A stretch of DNA of 64,000 bases, taken from positions 218,278,501-218,342,500 of the forward strand of contig JADMNL010000022.1 in NCBI GenBank assembly GCA_016271365.2, given 5' to 3'. Within the stretch, counting starts at the first letter, position 1. Each line of letters opens with the position of its first letter. Shown here piece after piece: positions 1 to 10,640 of this stretch. The notes under the pieces were generated by a model, which saw only the letters and a program-made list of their open reading frames with translations, ran no database searches and was not told the DNA's origin. Source of the stretch: Neoceratodus forsteri. Its lineage: Eukaryota; Chordata; Ceratodontiformes; Ceratodontidae. The position numbers were made by a program, and so were the translations under genes.

Positions 1-61
1 TGCACAACCCTTACTTGCGCTGCACACAGGTGAGCCAAAAAAAAAAGGAACAACAGCTGGC

Positions 62-120
62 CACCCACAGGTGAGCTGCCGTATTGCAAGGTGCAACACG
101 GCAGCTGCCACCTGTGGGTG
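62..120. repeat. Short hairpin-forming inverted repeat
   Basis: Two arms of about 22 bases (62-82 and 97-120) pair around a ~14-base loop. The arm core CACCCACAGGTG recurs in reverse complement as CACCTGTGGGTG. It lies just outside the larger foldback at 166-898 and may belong to the same mobile unit. Confidence 0.75.
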
Positions 121-165
121 ACCACCTGAGCTCCGGCTGCACCTTCGTGGCGGTGCCCCCCCATG

Positions 166-898
166 CCCGATCATGGGCAAATGTGTAAAAATATAAGTCC
201 AATATCCCTGGTGGTCCAGTGGACTGCTCGCAGCCCGATCATGGGCTTCAGTGTAAAAATATATGTCCAATATCCCTGATAGTCTAGTGGACCACTTGCA
301 GCCCAATCGCGGGCATATGTAATAATAAGGAGAGCTCCACAGTACCCCCTCCCCACCCGCCCACTGAGCCCCACTGCCCGTCCCTCCAGTCAGTGGCAGG
401 CAGCAGCACCCACCCGCCTGCCGCCCGCCACCCGCCGACTGACAGTGTGCGGTAGGGCTGTATGCCCGATGGTCCACAGCATGAGCCAATGGGCGTGCAG
501 CCCGTACCATACACAGTCCAGATATGTGAATGGATCCATTCCACATCTGGAGTGTGTACTGATCTCGCGGGCTGCCGCCCATTGTCTCATGCTGTGAACA
601 ATAGTGACAGACCTACCATACACTGTCAGTCACAGGCAGTGGGGTGGCAGGCGGATGGTGCTGCAGCCCCGCTGACTGGGGGCAGGGCAGTGGGGCCCAG
701 TGGGCGGGTGGGGAGGGGGGTACTGTGGAGCTCTCCTTATTATTACATATGCCGATGGGGCTGCGAACGGTCCACTGGACCACCAGGGATATTGGACATA
801 TATTCTTACACTGAAGCCCGAGATGGGGCTGCGAGCGGTCCACTGGACCACCAGGGATATTGGACGATTATTTGAATCTACATATGCCTGTGATCGGG
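166..898. mobile_element. Long foldback (palindromic) element, ~0.73 kb
   Basis: The left half (about 166-530) is repeated in reverse complement by the right half (about 536-898), so the region could fold into one long imperfect hairpin centred near the ATGGATCCAT at ~533. Each arm itself contains two tandem copies of a ~70-bp unit built around CCAATATCCCTGGTGGTCCA. GC-rich inner arms and nested short palindromes (438-456 against 612-630) continue to the centre. No transposase frame is visible; the long frames are by-products of the palindrome. Foldback or MITE-type DNA transposon derivative is the best reading. I did not find a clean target duplication, so the true ends could lie outside. 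Confidence 0.75.
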
Positions 899-993
899 CA
901 GAGGGGCGCATTGCCGCACTGTGCAGGGGCGTCAGTCCCCGACGGCTGCTGCCTGGCAGGGAGCCAGGCACAAGTCGCAGGGGATTGGCGCAT

Positions 994-1073
994 CTGCATG
1001 CAAATGGAGCCATAATGACATGCAAATGGCCTCATTTGCACCTTGCATACATTATGGCCCCATTTGCATGTGC
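994..1073. repeat. Palindrome with clustered ATGCAAAT octamers
   Basis: An ~80-bp imperfect palindrome whose arms carry ATGCAAAT twice on the plus strand and ATTTGCAT twice on the other side, flanking CCATAATG / CATTATGG. Octamer-type sites are known POU-factor targets. Here the regular inverted placement is more simply explained by a mobile palindrome than by regulation. Confidence 0.7.
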
Positions 1074-1196
1074 ACTTTTGAATATCGCAGTTGTTACACA
1101 TAGCACAACGGAACTTGTGCTAGTGCATCCCCCTGCTCCACTCTGACCACTTGCGCTGGCGCAGTGCCACTGCGCCATGCACACTGCGGGTGGCCA

Positions 1197-1250
1197 GGGT
1201 GCAATATTCAACGATGCTGTGCCATGGTGCAGCTCTGTTGAATATTGCCC
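1197..1250. repeat. Palindrome around GCAATATTCAAC
   Basis: Arms 1197-1223 and 1224-1250 are near-perfect inverted copies (GCAATATTCAAC against GTTGAATATTGC) joined at a CCATGG centre. It is the third palindrome in 1.3 kb and probably belongs to the same cluster of foldback DNA. Confidence 0.75.
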
Positions 1251-1330
1251 AGTCAACGCCCCAGCACAGCCAAGTTGCACTGCACCCAGGCTTGCGCCAC
1301 AGCCTGGTGCAGTCTAATATCCGGGCCACT

Positions 1331-2189
1331 GTGTATAGTGCCAGAGTGATGGGAGGCTGAGCTGGTGCTGAAAGTAGGTGTCAAAACAGGTTGATAAACT
1401 GCAACAAAATTTAGGAGGGGGGGTTGGAAAGTCCTGAGGGAAAATCAGGAGCCGTGTTTACACGGCTGCTCCATTTTTCTCCCAGAACTGCTCCAGTACT
1501 GCTCAGACCTCCCATGCCAATCCTGGTGCATGTTTGCATGGCCCCTCTCAGCATTGATGCAAGATGCACTGGAGAGGGCATAAGTCCAGGGGTCGGGTGA
1601 CAGGATAGTTCCTGAAGCACCCAGAAACATACACTATGTGCGGGAGTGAGCGGTGCAGTCTGTCCACAGGGCTGCGTACACGGCTCGCTCCAGAATGCAT
1701 TCCCAGGACTGCAGCAGCATGGAGAGTTGTTCAGTGAAGGACTTACCGTGTTCTGGGCAGGGTCCACACAGACACATTTGCACCGCGGCAACCCAAGCGG
1801 TCAGATTGCTGCAGTGCAAATGCGGCCTGGTGAACTGGTCGAGCGACAGCTGAAAGGAATAGCATGAAGGCACACCTCTGCAGAAACTCTGGAGGTTCTA
1901 ACCCTCCGGCTTGAGCTCTCTTGTTTTATGTTTTTGTTGTTGTTGTTGTCGTCACTCTGAAGGGTTCAGGTTTCCTTTCCTTTCTCTGATGTGCACACCT
2001 CATAGCCAACATAACCTATTTTTCCTGGATTGTAACACGCTTTGATATACACTGTGTTTGAAAGGTGCTATAGTATATAAAATGCCTCCCCTTCCTTTGA
2101 TTGCCTGTCTGTTGAGTTTACACCCACCCCCAACTTTAAAACAAACTGCTTCACACCTGTTAGCTGTATTTCAATGCAAAAAATATACA
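1331..2189. other. Unassigned stretch with an old direct repeat
   Basis: No gene is recognised. Sequence near 1459-1500 (ACACGGCTGCTCC, CCCAG.ACTGC) recurs in direct orientation near 1677-1718, about 217 bp apart, suggesting a decayed two-unit tandem duplication. The rest (1880-2189) is unremarkable AT-rich DNA. Confidence 0.4.
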
Positions 2190-2945
2190 AAAGAATGCAC
2201 TACAGTCACAGAAACCCAAAGGCAGAATACAAAATGAGTGGGGTGGTACTGACCACCACCAAAAGAAAGAGACCTAGGGATAATCATATCTGATGACCTA
2301 AAGGTGGGAAGACAGTGCGACAAGGCATTTGGGAGGCCTAGTGTGATGGTGGGATGCATAGTGAGGGGTACCAGCAGAAAGAGGGAGGTGGTGTTGCTTC
2401 TGTATAGATCGCTGGTAAGACCAAGGACATAGCCACGGCAGAGGTGGCCCAGAGGAGACAACTAAAATGATGCAGGGTCTGCATCAAAAGCCGTATGAGA
2501 AGAGACCGAAGGACCTCAATGTGTACACCCTGGAACAGAGGAGGCAGAAGGGAGATACAATAGAGACCTTTAAATACAGTACTTCACGAGGGTAAATAAG
2601 GTAAGGGAGGAAAGTATTTTTCAGAAAAAAGGTGCGAAAGAACAAGGGGATATGCTATGAAATTGGAGGAGGGTAGATTCAGGAGAGATGTGGAGAAGTA
2701 TTTCTTCACAGAAAGAGTGGGCATTCCTGGAACCACCTTCCAGTTGAAGTGGTGGGGGCGTAAACAGTGGCAAGGTTTATGAATGCATGGGATAGGCTTA
2801 AGGGAAACTTAGTGGAAAGGAAGTGGGCAGGGAGAAAGAACCACAAGTCAGGTAGGGTTTACGCAGATACTGTGGGTAGGGAAAAACGGGCAGACTAGGT
2901 GGGCCGATTGGTCCTTATCTGCTGACAAATTCTGTGTTTGTGTGT
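2190..2945 (+). mobile_element. CR1 LINE, 5'-truncated 3' end
   Basis: This matches the 3' part of the full CR1 at 16557-22050: the reading for GDDLKVG-type end of reverse transcriptase ('ISDDLKVGRQCDKA'), then 'VQRRQLK' and 'MQGLHQKPYE' equivalents, then the 3' UTR ending in GGGCAGACTAGGTGGGCC and GGTCCTTATCTGCTGAC. Frames are broken by several indels, so it is an old, dead copy. The tail after 2935 is a degenerate TTCTGTGTTTG repeat. Confidence 0.85.
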
Positions 2946-3221
2946 GAGATTTTTCCTTCACCCCAGAACTGCAGGATAAATACATGGAGTCCCATCTAGC
3001 AATGAAAGGCTGTGCAAAGCGACAGTTGTAAAATGTTACTGTGACCTAGATCCCACCGCTGTCCATTACCATACCTTTGTCATGCTTCAGTGAGGCAGCC
3101 AGCTAGTTCTCAGCAGGCTGCTCCGGGAAAGAAATCAGGTTGTTTACAGTTTACAGACCCAGAAAAGCACAGTTGGAGGTACAGCAGCTTGCTGTCAGGG
3201 GGATGCCCCCCCCCCCATTCA

Positions 3222-3244
3222 TACACACACACACACACACACAC
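3222..3244. repeat. (CA)n microsatellite
   Basis: About 11 uninterrupted CA units lie directly at the 3' side of the minus-strand SINE that follows; a C-run (3206-3216) precedes it. Confidence 0.9.
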
Positions 3245-3245
3245 C

Positions 3246-3385
3246 TATTCAAATTTATAGCGGGAAAACAGCAGCACCGGAGGTCACTGAATGTACTCAA
3301 GGTCACACAATGACATTCAGCGGCTATGAAGGGATTTGAACCTAGGACCTGGATCATAACCGCTGGACCTGTACTGCCTTCAATG
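3246..3385 (-). mobile_element. tRNA-derived SINE fragment
   Basis: Read on the minus strand, the unit starts GGCAGTACAGGTCCAGCGG, has a B-box-like GGTTCAAATCC, and continues with 'TGTGTGACCTTGAGTACATTCAGTGACC', the form of a tRNA head plus a SINE body similar to the copies at 7207 and 55027. Pol III A and B boxes are degenerate. Likely an old insertion. Confidence 0.7.
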
Positions 3386-3608
3386 TGGGCTTAATATATA
3401 ATATTTAATATACTTAAAGGACAAGAAAAGAATCCATGGAGCACTGTCCCTCCTAGTTCCTCAGTATCAAAGCAACTTAAGGCGGCAGTATATGTTAAGA
3501 GAAAATGTCTTCCTATATTTTTTTTTAATAATAATGTATCTCTCACAGAAAACCTCAATATATCCATTTTTCTTTTCATTTCATTTCCCTCTTAAACTGA
3601 GATATGGG

Positions 3609-3985
3609 GGGGTTCGAAGTTTTTAAACGACAACACCTGTACTCCCAGCACCCCCCAAACCATAACCTCCCAAAAATCATTTTTCCATTACCTTTGTGTA
3701 ATGGTATGTCTTCCGATGTATCTGCTGTAATGTAAACACAGCTGGAGCAGCACGGTACCATTTCCCATGCTCAGCACTGCGCCAGGTTACTCCGCTGTAT
3801 AAGTGATACAGCGGAGCATGTGAAATGGTGCCATGCTGCTATTATAGCGGATACATCGAAAGACATACTATTATACAAAGAGAATGAGACAATTATTTGT
3901 TTAGTATGAAAAGCCTAATCAGGGGGTTGTGGTTTGAGAGATGGGGTGCTGGGAGGACAACTGCTGTCCTTTAAAAGTCACTGCT
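3609..3985. mobile_element. Foldback MITE, ~375 bp
   Basis: The outer arms pair over long stretches: the CCCAGCACCCC region near 3640 against GGGGTGCTGGG near 3942, GATGTATCTGCTGTAAT near 3715 against a complementary block near 3845, and AGCACGGTACCATTTC near 3749 against GAAATGGTGCC near 3822. The innermost part is a small stem, CTCCGCTGTATaagtgATACAGCGGAG. There is no coding potential. Non-autonomous DNA transposon is the best explanation. Confidence 0.8.
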
Positions 3986-4207
3986 CTCTGACCATGCCCA
4001 CTATGACTAGATTAAACAATGATGGGGTGATTCGGGGCTATTTGCCACTGGAATGTGTACAAGCACCCTCCTAATACATCCACAGCATGAATCCACTATG
4101 TAAAGTCACAAAATAACCTCAAGGGAAGGGACTGTTAAAAAATTAAAACAAAAGCTCAAAGTATTACACCAAACAGCACGGCTCAAAAAACAGACACTGG
4201 CCTTGAC

Positions 4208-4359
4208 AACAAAGGACGGCGATTGTGAAGGACTCTGGGCCAGTCTTGCGCTTATTTTTGCTACGGAGACTTTATAGTACTCCTATTGTGACATCAAGAC
4301 AACAGTACTTACTGCACTACTGATGCGTGACCTGTCCAGAGTGATTCACAATCACCGAA
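4208..4359. mobile_element. MITE with ~28-bp terminal inverted repeats
   Basis: Terminal repeats GATTGTGAAGGACTCTGG (left) and CCAGAGTGATTCACAATC (right) bound a ~150-bp unit. A second, one-ended copy (CCAGAGTGCTTCACAATC) sits at about 5376-5412. Two occurrences of the same terminus within 1.2 kb support a real repeat family. Confidence 0.75.
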
Positions 4360-4826
4360 AGAGGAAAAACTAACAAAACATCAAAAGGCAAAATTACTAT
4401 CGCTCTGATGTCACATCGATAGTACAACAACTTTTCCTCCTTGAGCTCCTACCTGATTGGTGGAAACAGGCAGAGAGATTCAAAAAATACATACAAAAAT
4501 GGCGGACTCATTTAACGAGCGATCTGGGGAGCAGACAGTGTGGACACAGACTACCATAATCAGGTCGGTCTGTCAAAAATATAAATTTGCTGGGTTTTTT
4601 TTTCTTTCTTTTAACAAAATGGCACAGTTTCGGTAAAAGCAGAGTGGGACTATGGTGAGGAGCACGGATGTGACTGGAACATGAGCGAGTAACTGCAGCG
4701 AGGAGGAAGACCGTTATCTTAGGGAAAGGGACCCGAGCGAGGAGGAGTGCAGAAGCGTGAACAAGGGATGAACCTTGTATCTATTTTGGGGAACCATATA
4801 CTATAAAAAACAGTGGCTGGTCGCCC

Positions 4827-4950
4827 ATCCACAACAAAGTCTGTGTTTCCATCTCGGGAGCTGATGATGCCAGAGACCTCTCAAGCTTCACTCTTGAGGT
4901 CTCTATGACATCATCAACTCCCTCGATGGAAACACAGCCTTGTTGTGGAT
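4827..4950. mobile_element. 124-bp MITE with exact 8-bp target duplication
   Basis: Near-perfect palindrome beginning ATCCACAACAA and ending TTGTTGTGGAT, with arms of ~58 bases round a short loop at about 4888. It is flanked on both sides by GGTCGCCC (4819-4826 and 4951-4958), an 8-bp direct duplication. An 8-bp duplication is the hallmark of hAT-type transposases, so this is probably a hAT-mobilised MITE. The arms differ at only a few positions, suggesting a moderately young copy. Confidence 0.85.
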
Positions 4951-4965
4951 GGTCGCCCATCTACT

Positions 4966-5275
4966 ATTCTATATATAGTTTATTGAATACAGCACATTTC
5001 ATTAAGCAAATTTTCCTAATTTCATTTTATATAGCAACCTGCTTTCAGTTGGGGGGGCTCTGACCCCACTCCCCCTGGTAAAAGAACGATTGAGTGTAAC
5101 TGGGGTTGCTGTGACTCTGATATGCTCATACCTAGCTGTTGGTTGATTTTGTTTTTTACCAAAGGGTATGGGGGGCGGAGGCTCCCAGCTGAAGGCAGGT
5201 TGTTGTATAAAATGAAATTCGGAAACTGCGCTATATTCGGTTAACAGTATGCAGGACAGAATTACATGTATTGGC
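4966..5275. mobile_element. Foldback element with ~80-bp arms
   Basis: Arms at about 5005-5095 and 5155-5245 are inverted copies: TTTCATTTTATATAGCAACCTGC on the left corresponds to GCAGGTTGTTGTATAAAATGAAA on the right, and both continue into G-rich and GGTAAAA / TTTTTACC blocks. It is immediately next to the 124-bp MITE, so two elements lie side by side. Confidence 0.75.
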
Positions 5276-6235
5276 TCTGATATGCTCTAAATTAGTTTTT
5301 TATTGGGGGGGGGTGGGGACCGCAGTTGTTGACACTGATGTCAACGTGCCGTAAATATTCTAGCATTAAAACTGAAGCAGGACCAGTCCAGAGTGCTTCA
5401 CAATCGCCCAAAGGACTAGGGCATGGTCATAGGATAAAACAGGATTTTTATTCCTGAATAAATACAGAGTAACCCTCACCGCCGCACAAACCACTGAATG
5501 TTTTCGCACATGCGCTGTGTGCTCTTTCAAGGCAAAGATGTCACAGCAGTAGCTGCATCCCTTTCATACTAAACCACCTTAACATGATAGTGATCACTAC
5601 AGTACAGTACTACTATGGAAGACAGTACGCGTCTCCTGTTGTGCCATACAGTGGCCAGCCAAGGTGGTGAGAGGCGAGTTATGCCAGTCGCTGTATTGGA
5701 TTTCTAGCATGGAACAGACTGTGAGATATGGGGGGCAGTGGACAGTTGGTGTGCTTGGTGCAGGCAGGTGGGGGCTGTTAGCTACTGGGGCACTGGGAGC
5801 CACTGGGAAGGGTGCTCAGTGAGTGGGGGTACCACTGGATACAATGGAAACCTCAGACCTGCTATCAGCACTTAACAGAACACTCTTAAATATTCAGCAT
5901 GCTGCAGTTTGGTACTGCATCCCCGATGACTGGCTTTCACATTTAAATTGTCCTGTAACATAATGTTATTTTACATTAAACACCTGTGCAAACCTCTCAA
6001 TATCCCATAGCGCCTGTATGCAAGGGATGACCCCCTCATTTTTATGGACACAGCGGAATTTAGCACTCAGGGGCCAGTGGGTTTTGCCTGTGCTGTGGAG
6101 TTATCTGAATATAGACCCCACTCAGAAATCACGTTCAAAACCTGGCTAGCATGGGTAAACACCCCTTAGCGCCCAGCTAAGTTTTACGTATCTGGCCCCA
6201 GGGAGCTAAGTATGGACCAGTAAATGGGCAATCAT
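5276..6235. other. Unassigned; contains a one-ended MITE copy
   Basis: Apart from the half MITE end at about 5376-5412 I see no gene or clear repeat. The frame on the minus strand near 5600-5800 has no recognisable domain. Confidence 0.4.
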
Positions 6236-6810
6236 TTATTTATTTATTTAAAAGTTTCACCAGGAAAGGCATACTGAGCAAAGAAACTGCTCATTTCCAA
6301 ATGCGTTCTGGGGGAAAGGGGATACAGTATACCGCAGCATAAGACAAATACAAAAACATTTAAAACAATATAGTAATGGAAATAATATATACACACAGCA
6401 AAACAATACAGTAATGGAAATAATATATAAATACAGCAAAACAGGATGACAATGAATTAATGTAGAAAACTCAGGAAGTGCTAGGATACCATATAAAGCA
6501 AATGTAAACGTATGAGAACTGAAGGATAAGTGCTAGCCTGAATGTAGAGGCAAATAAGGGGATGGGATGTAAATAATTAAATACAACTACAGGAAGGATG
6601 AAAGGTCCTTAAGGAGTGAGTTGAGGACACGAGGGGAGGCAGCGTGGCGGACAGGAGGGGAGAGGGTGTTCCAGATTTTTGGGAAATGATGTGAGAATGC
6701 TGCCTGGCCAGCTGAGGTGGACTTGGGCAGGATGGAGTGGGGGGGGCACTAGACACCAGGGATTATGTAGTGTTCATGGCTTGGGTGTTCCAGGATTGTG
6801 CAGGCATGCT
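6236..6810 (-). mobile_element. L2-like LINE 3' end
   Basis: On the minus strand the sequence encodes a recognisable LINE C-terminus, 'FPKIWNTLSPPVRH' followed by 'SLLKDLSSFL', which matches the W-N-x-L-P...L-R...F-K..L-K-x-L-F pattern at the end of many ORF2 proteins. It is followed by a 3' UTR and ends in an AAAT-type tail (TTTATTTATTTATTT on the plus strand at 6236-6250). It is strongly 5'-truncated. Confidence 0.7.
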
Positions 6811-7206
6811 AATGTGCCAATAATGGGCATGCAGAAGGCCCTTTAGCATCGTGCATGCCCAAAGGCTCATCAGCAGACTAGGACTGAATATGGCTCACAG
6901 GAGCCCTGGTGCTATCCTGTTTGGGCAGCACTATCTCCGTTGGTCTCTCCTAGGACCCATATTCAGCCATAGGCTGTCAGTGCAGCACACTGTCACTATG
7001 CACTGTTCTGGGTCACGCAATATTCAGACAGCGCGCTCCTGTCTGAACATTGCAGAGGACTGGCCATGTGCAGTCCACTGGCTGCGCGGTACAAGTGGCC
7101 GGCTCTGAATATGTGGATCCTGGGTGTTTACATTCAGCAATGATTAACTGATGAAAGCCTCGGGGCAGTCACATTTAGCTTTGAAATGGAAGTGTACAAT
7201 AAGTGG
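6811..7206. other. Unassigned, palindrome-rich
   Basis: Short inverted pairs occur (for example AATATTCAGACAG against CTGTCTGAACATT at 7018-7051, and CTGAATATGG against CCATATTCAG at 6885-6966). The AATATTCA motif and style resemble the palindromes at 994-1250, so this may be a decayed relative. Confidence 0.4.
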
Positions 7207-7415
7207 CAGGCAGTATAGCCTAGAGGTTAGAGTAATGAGCTGTGAACAAGCTTGGTACATCCAGCAGACCTGGGTTCAATTCCCACAACCTCCACTTACA
7301 TACCGTGAGACCCTGAGTAAGTCATTTAAGCTCCACAGTGCTCCTTGGTCATCACTGAAAACAGGCATTGTGCCTAGCTGGCCTTACCTGGTTACCAAAG
7401 AATAATTAAAAAAAA
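7207..7415 (+). mobile_element. tRNA-derived SINE, full length
   Basis: Head GGCAGTATAGCCTAGAGG with A-box-like TAGCCTAGAGGTTAGAG, B box GGTTCAATTCC, then a SINE body 'GACCCTGAGTAAGTCATTTAAGC' and the 3' motif CTTACCTGGTTACCAAAGAA before an A-rich tail (7404-7420). A second copy lies on the minus strand at 55027-55245, including the same ~20-bp insertion (AAGCTTGGTACATCCAGCAG) between A and B boxes, which defines one family. Confidence 0.9.
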
Positions 7416-7949
7416 AAACAACAAGATTAAACCGACGAAACTGCTTGGCAAGTGAGTTAAATAAAACAAAAATTGTGTGTATATCTATATGGTTTTAAGT
7501 GTTTTTTATATTGCATGTACAATGATAAATATTTGTGTTTTATATTCGACTGATATGTAAACTTTAACTTTCCAGTAATGGAAGCTACAATTGCTTGAAT
7601 AAAATAAAAAATAAATCAATGCTCACCATTAATTATTCCAAATGAAAAAAAAAAATAATAAAGCCAACTGAAAATGGAGAAAAGGGCATCTTCCAAGACA
7701 GGAGAAAAAGGATGATCTACAATGGAGTAAGTAAGGAATAGTCTACGACTGAGTATGGGACAATAGTTTAATAATGAACGATCTGGGTGGGTTGTGAGGC
7801 TCGAGATACAGCCAACAGCCTTCAACCACCCAGGAAGGGAGGTTATTACAACACTGATGCACAACAGGAGTGGATTAGTACACTTATAAGATTCATAAAA
7901 TGGTCAAAAGTGTTACAAGAAATCAATAACCCATGAAAGAGGTGTGCAT
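7416..7949. other. Unassigned AT-rich stretch
   Basis: No gene or repeat that I can name. Poly-A and AT-rich runs make short frames without domain signals. Confidence 0.4.
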
Positions 7950-9400
7950 TGAAGCCTTCGTTGTGCACTCCAGGGTGTTGTAAGGCACAAGGCATTCCTG
8001 AGTGCCTTCCACCCTGGAAAGTGCATTAAATAATGATTTAATGCAGCTGACCTGGTGGTGTGAAGGACTGAGGTATTAAACACCTTATTGTACCACCTGC
8101 CACGCTGGTGACCCGTGTTTGGGAACGAGTATGGGATGCCAGGGTGTGGGAGACAAACGAACGTCCCACTGACTGCTCTCCTCTCCTGTGGTGGGGTGTC
8201 TAATCATTTCAGCACTTGCTGTCACCAGGTGGAGGTTAGGGGTTGAGCCACACTTGAGCAACACAAGTAATGGGAAGGGCCATGGTTCTGCAACATGTGC
8301 ATGCCTCCACACGCACGCACTCAATGTGCTGCTGTGGCTGGGGAAACACCTGGGCAGAAAATGGCACACTAAATGGCACCAGCTGAATGAAGTCCTGCCT
8401 GCCAGCCTACTGCCCCATACCACCATCTGGACCACCAGACTTATTGCTGGATATGAGTCTCGAGGTGGTGGAGGATGGCCTTTCTCTTCCTGGCTCCTCC
8501 GTGGGAGAACTGTGGTGGTTTCTGGATATAATAGGTTAAGGTGGTTGCAGGGTAGGGGGTCAGGAACAGGACAAAGAGCCTGCCTGTGTCAGACTAGCTA
8601 GAAAAAATACTCTGCAGAAAAAAACAATGCTTTAATGCAGACCCTGGGGTGTGTTATTATGCTTATCAAATGGCTCGCTGGCTAAACATTTTTATTCAAT
8701 ATAAATGCAAGATCTGGCCAACATGTGACTGTGCATTAAAGTCTTTCTCTTTTTTCTTTTTTTCTTGCTCCTCCCCAGCCCCTCGATTGGCCACTCCTTC
8801 GGGCTGCTAAGGGACACCTCCTCCCCGGAGACATCCCCATCCCTACCTTTCCTGCCATCACCCATACTGCCATGCCCCAGCCAACCCTGCATATCCCTTC
8901 ACCAGGAGGCCCCCCTACCAGCGGTGGTACAGGAGGGGAGATGGGTTCCACACCAGTGCCGGGCACATGGTGGGGGACTGGGAGGCTGCTGTCCAGGGCT
9001 GTGTGGTGCAAGAGGACCCAGGCGACCTTCATCTAGTCAGCTGAGTGGGCGATTTTCCCAGTTTCACCCTATCCCTGCAACCCCCACCCACTGCGTGGCT
9101 GCCAGTGTGCGGCATCCTGGGGACAATGCATGGCGGCACATGGTCACCCACGCCGCCAAGTGCACTTCCATGGAGGAATGCCAGGAGTCACTCTATAAGT
9201 GGGCAGGTTTGCATCCTCCCTGCTGGTCTTCGCTCCTGTCACCCCTGGCTCGGGTGCGAGCCTGGGTCAAGCTGGCGTGCCAAGCAATCTCCTATTGCTC
9301 CATGCCACAGAGCCAGCAAAGTCTTTCAATACAGGGTTATGTGTTGTGTTTTGACCAATCCCATTACTACATTTACTGATGCCATTTTATAAAACGTTAC
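7950..9400 (+). repeat. Dispersed repeat family D, copy 1 (complex)
   Basis: Parts at 7960-8080 and 8630-9320 match the copy at 25780-26760: a block around 'ACCCTGG.G.GT.TTATTAT.CTTAT.AAATGGC', then a T-rich tract and an exon-like segment that starts after ...CTCCTCCCCAG. The middle, 8190-8330, appears to be a reverse-orientation fragment of the same family, since GTGTGGAGGCATGC of the copy near 28276 is found inverted here near 8300. No domain is identifiable in the 204-codon plus frame at 8765-9379. The family could be a non-autonomous DNA transposon that captured or retains a transposon gene exon; that is inference. Confidence 0.5.
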
Positions 9401-9825
9401 AGCATAATTTGCATCGTAACATAAGCTGCTCTTTCAAAGCCAGACAGCTGTGTAGTGCCAGCTACTCTTGGACCACCTAAGAGCCAGGAAGTGTTTAAAA
9501 AACTGCAGGCAGTTCAAAAACATGTTGCCAGGGACCCATCACTGTGATGTGCCACCAACTGAGCCCAAAATGTCTAACGGCCAGCCAAACTGTTTTGTTT
9601 TCATATAACCCATCACTTCACAACATTGCGCCACTATAGGTCAAAGCCTGGACTAGAGGTCTGGGAACAAACTCCAGTAAATCTAAAGACTGGCTCTGCT
9701 GGCTGCCCCTACGATGCAGCACAGCTGACTCATTGTGCTGTCCCAGTTATCTCCGTGCTGGGGAGGAAGCTGGCATTGCAATAAGACGCAATCAAAGTAA
9801 AAGTGGCGATAACTCACCAGGACAA
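9401..9825. other. Unassigned
   Basis: No gene, RNA or repeat recognised. Confidence 0.4.
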
Positions 9826-10180
9826 CTCTAGGGCCTTAGCAGTCTGTAGCAGCAACAGCCTGTAGGAATCATTAATTAGCTGCCTCTAAAGCAGCTCAAT
9901 TCCTGGCTCGTTTTTGAAAAGAGTTTCTCCCATTCTATGCCTATGTGGGGGGGGGTCTCCATGCCTCTCAACTGCTATGAATTTCCCATAGTGCTACAAT
10001 TTTTACTCTGGCCTTAGCAGCAACAGCCTGTAGGAATCATTAATTAGCTATCTCTAAAGCAACTAGATTCCTGGCTCTTCTCCCATTCTGTGCCTATGGT
10101 GGGGGGGGAGGCTCCATGACTCTCTACTGCAATGAATTTCACATAGCACTATAATTTACCCTTGCTCTACCAAGGTTTAC
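9826..10180. repeat. Tandem duplication, two ~180-bp units
   Basis: The block GCAGCAACAGCCTGTAGGAA...CATTAATTAGCT...CTCTAAAGCA...ATTCCTGGCTC...CCCATTCT.TGCCTATG...GGGGGG occurs at about 9840-10005 and again at about 10016-10170 in direct orientation. The copies differ by small deletions (the GTTTTTGAAAAGAG segment is only in the first). Confidence 0.85.
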
Positions 10181-10374
10181 TGATGTTCCTCATAATGTCT
10201 GAACTACTTCTGGATACACAAACTATTAAGACGTTGAACTTCTTTGATAGAAACATTCCTTAGCGCAGAACATATGGGGTCCGCTATTCTTAAACAGATT
10301 ATTCTTTAAAACAAGAACATGCTCCCCATTCTGGCCATTTACTCTGAATTTTGAAGGCCAGTGGTATGCATTTT

Positions 10375-10640
10375 ATTTGCTTCATATTTTTATTAAAAGT
10401 CTGACAAATACAAAATCAAACAACTGATACGACATACTACAAATAAACATCACACATAACCTTAATTGAGAAGAGAAAATTAAAAAGAACAGAATCCCAG
10501 TCAGAAGCAAATATATCATTGTCGTGTGACAAAATTAATCACTGGCACACAATAAGACTAAAAAAATAAATAGACTGACTAAATAAATGAGAAAAATAAA
10601 TTGCATAAATTATATAAAAATAAAGAGACATAACATAAAT
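10375..10640 (-). mobile_element. Possible LINE (L1-type) 3' UTR end
   Basis: Read on the minus strand the sequence is T- then A-rich and ends TTTGTCAGACTTTTAATAAAA, like the short 3' UTR and AATAAA-type end of L1/Tx1-clade elements. No coding part is attached, so the call rests on composition and the terminal motif only. Confidence 0.4.

Noticed and set aside
462..1146. Long frames on both strands (130-148 codons)
   Set aside because: They arise from the palindrome; both arms give mirror-image frames.
8765..9379. 204-codon plus-strand frame rich in Pro and Ser
   Set aside because: No recognisable domain, low-complexity composition and location inside a dispersed repeat; kept only as part of family D.
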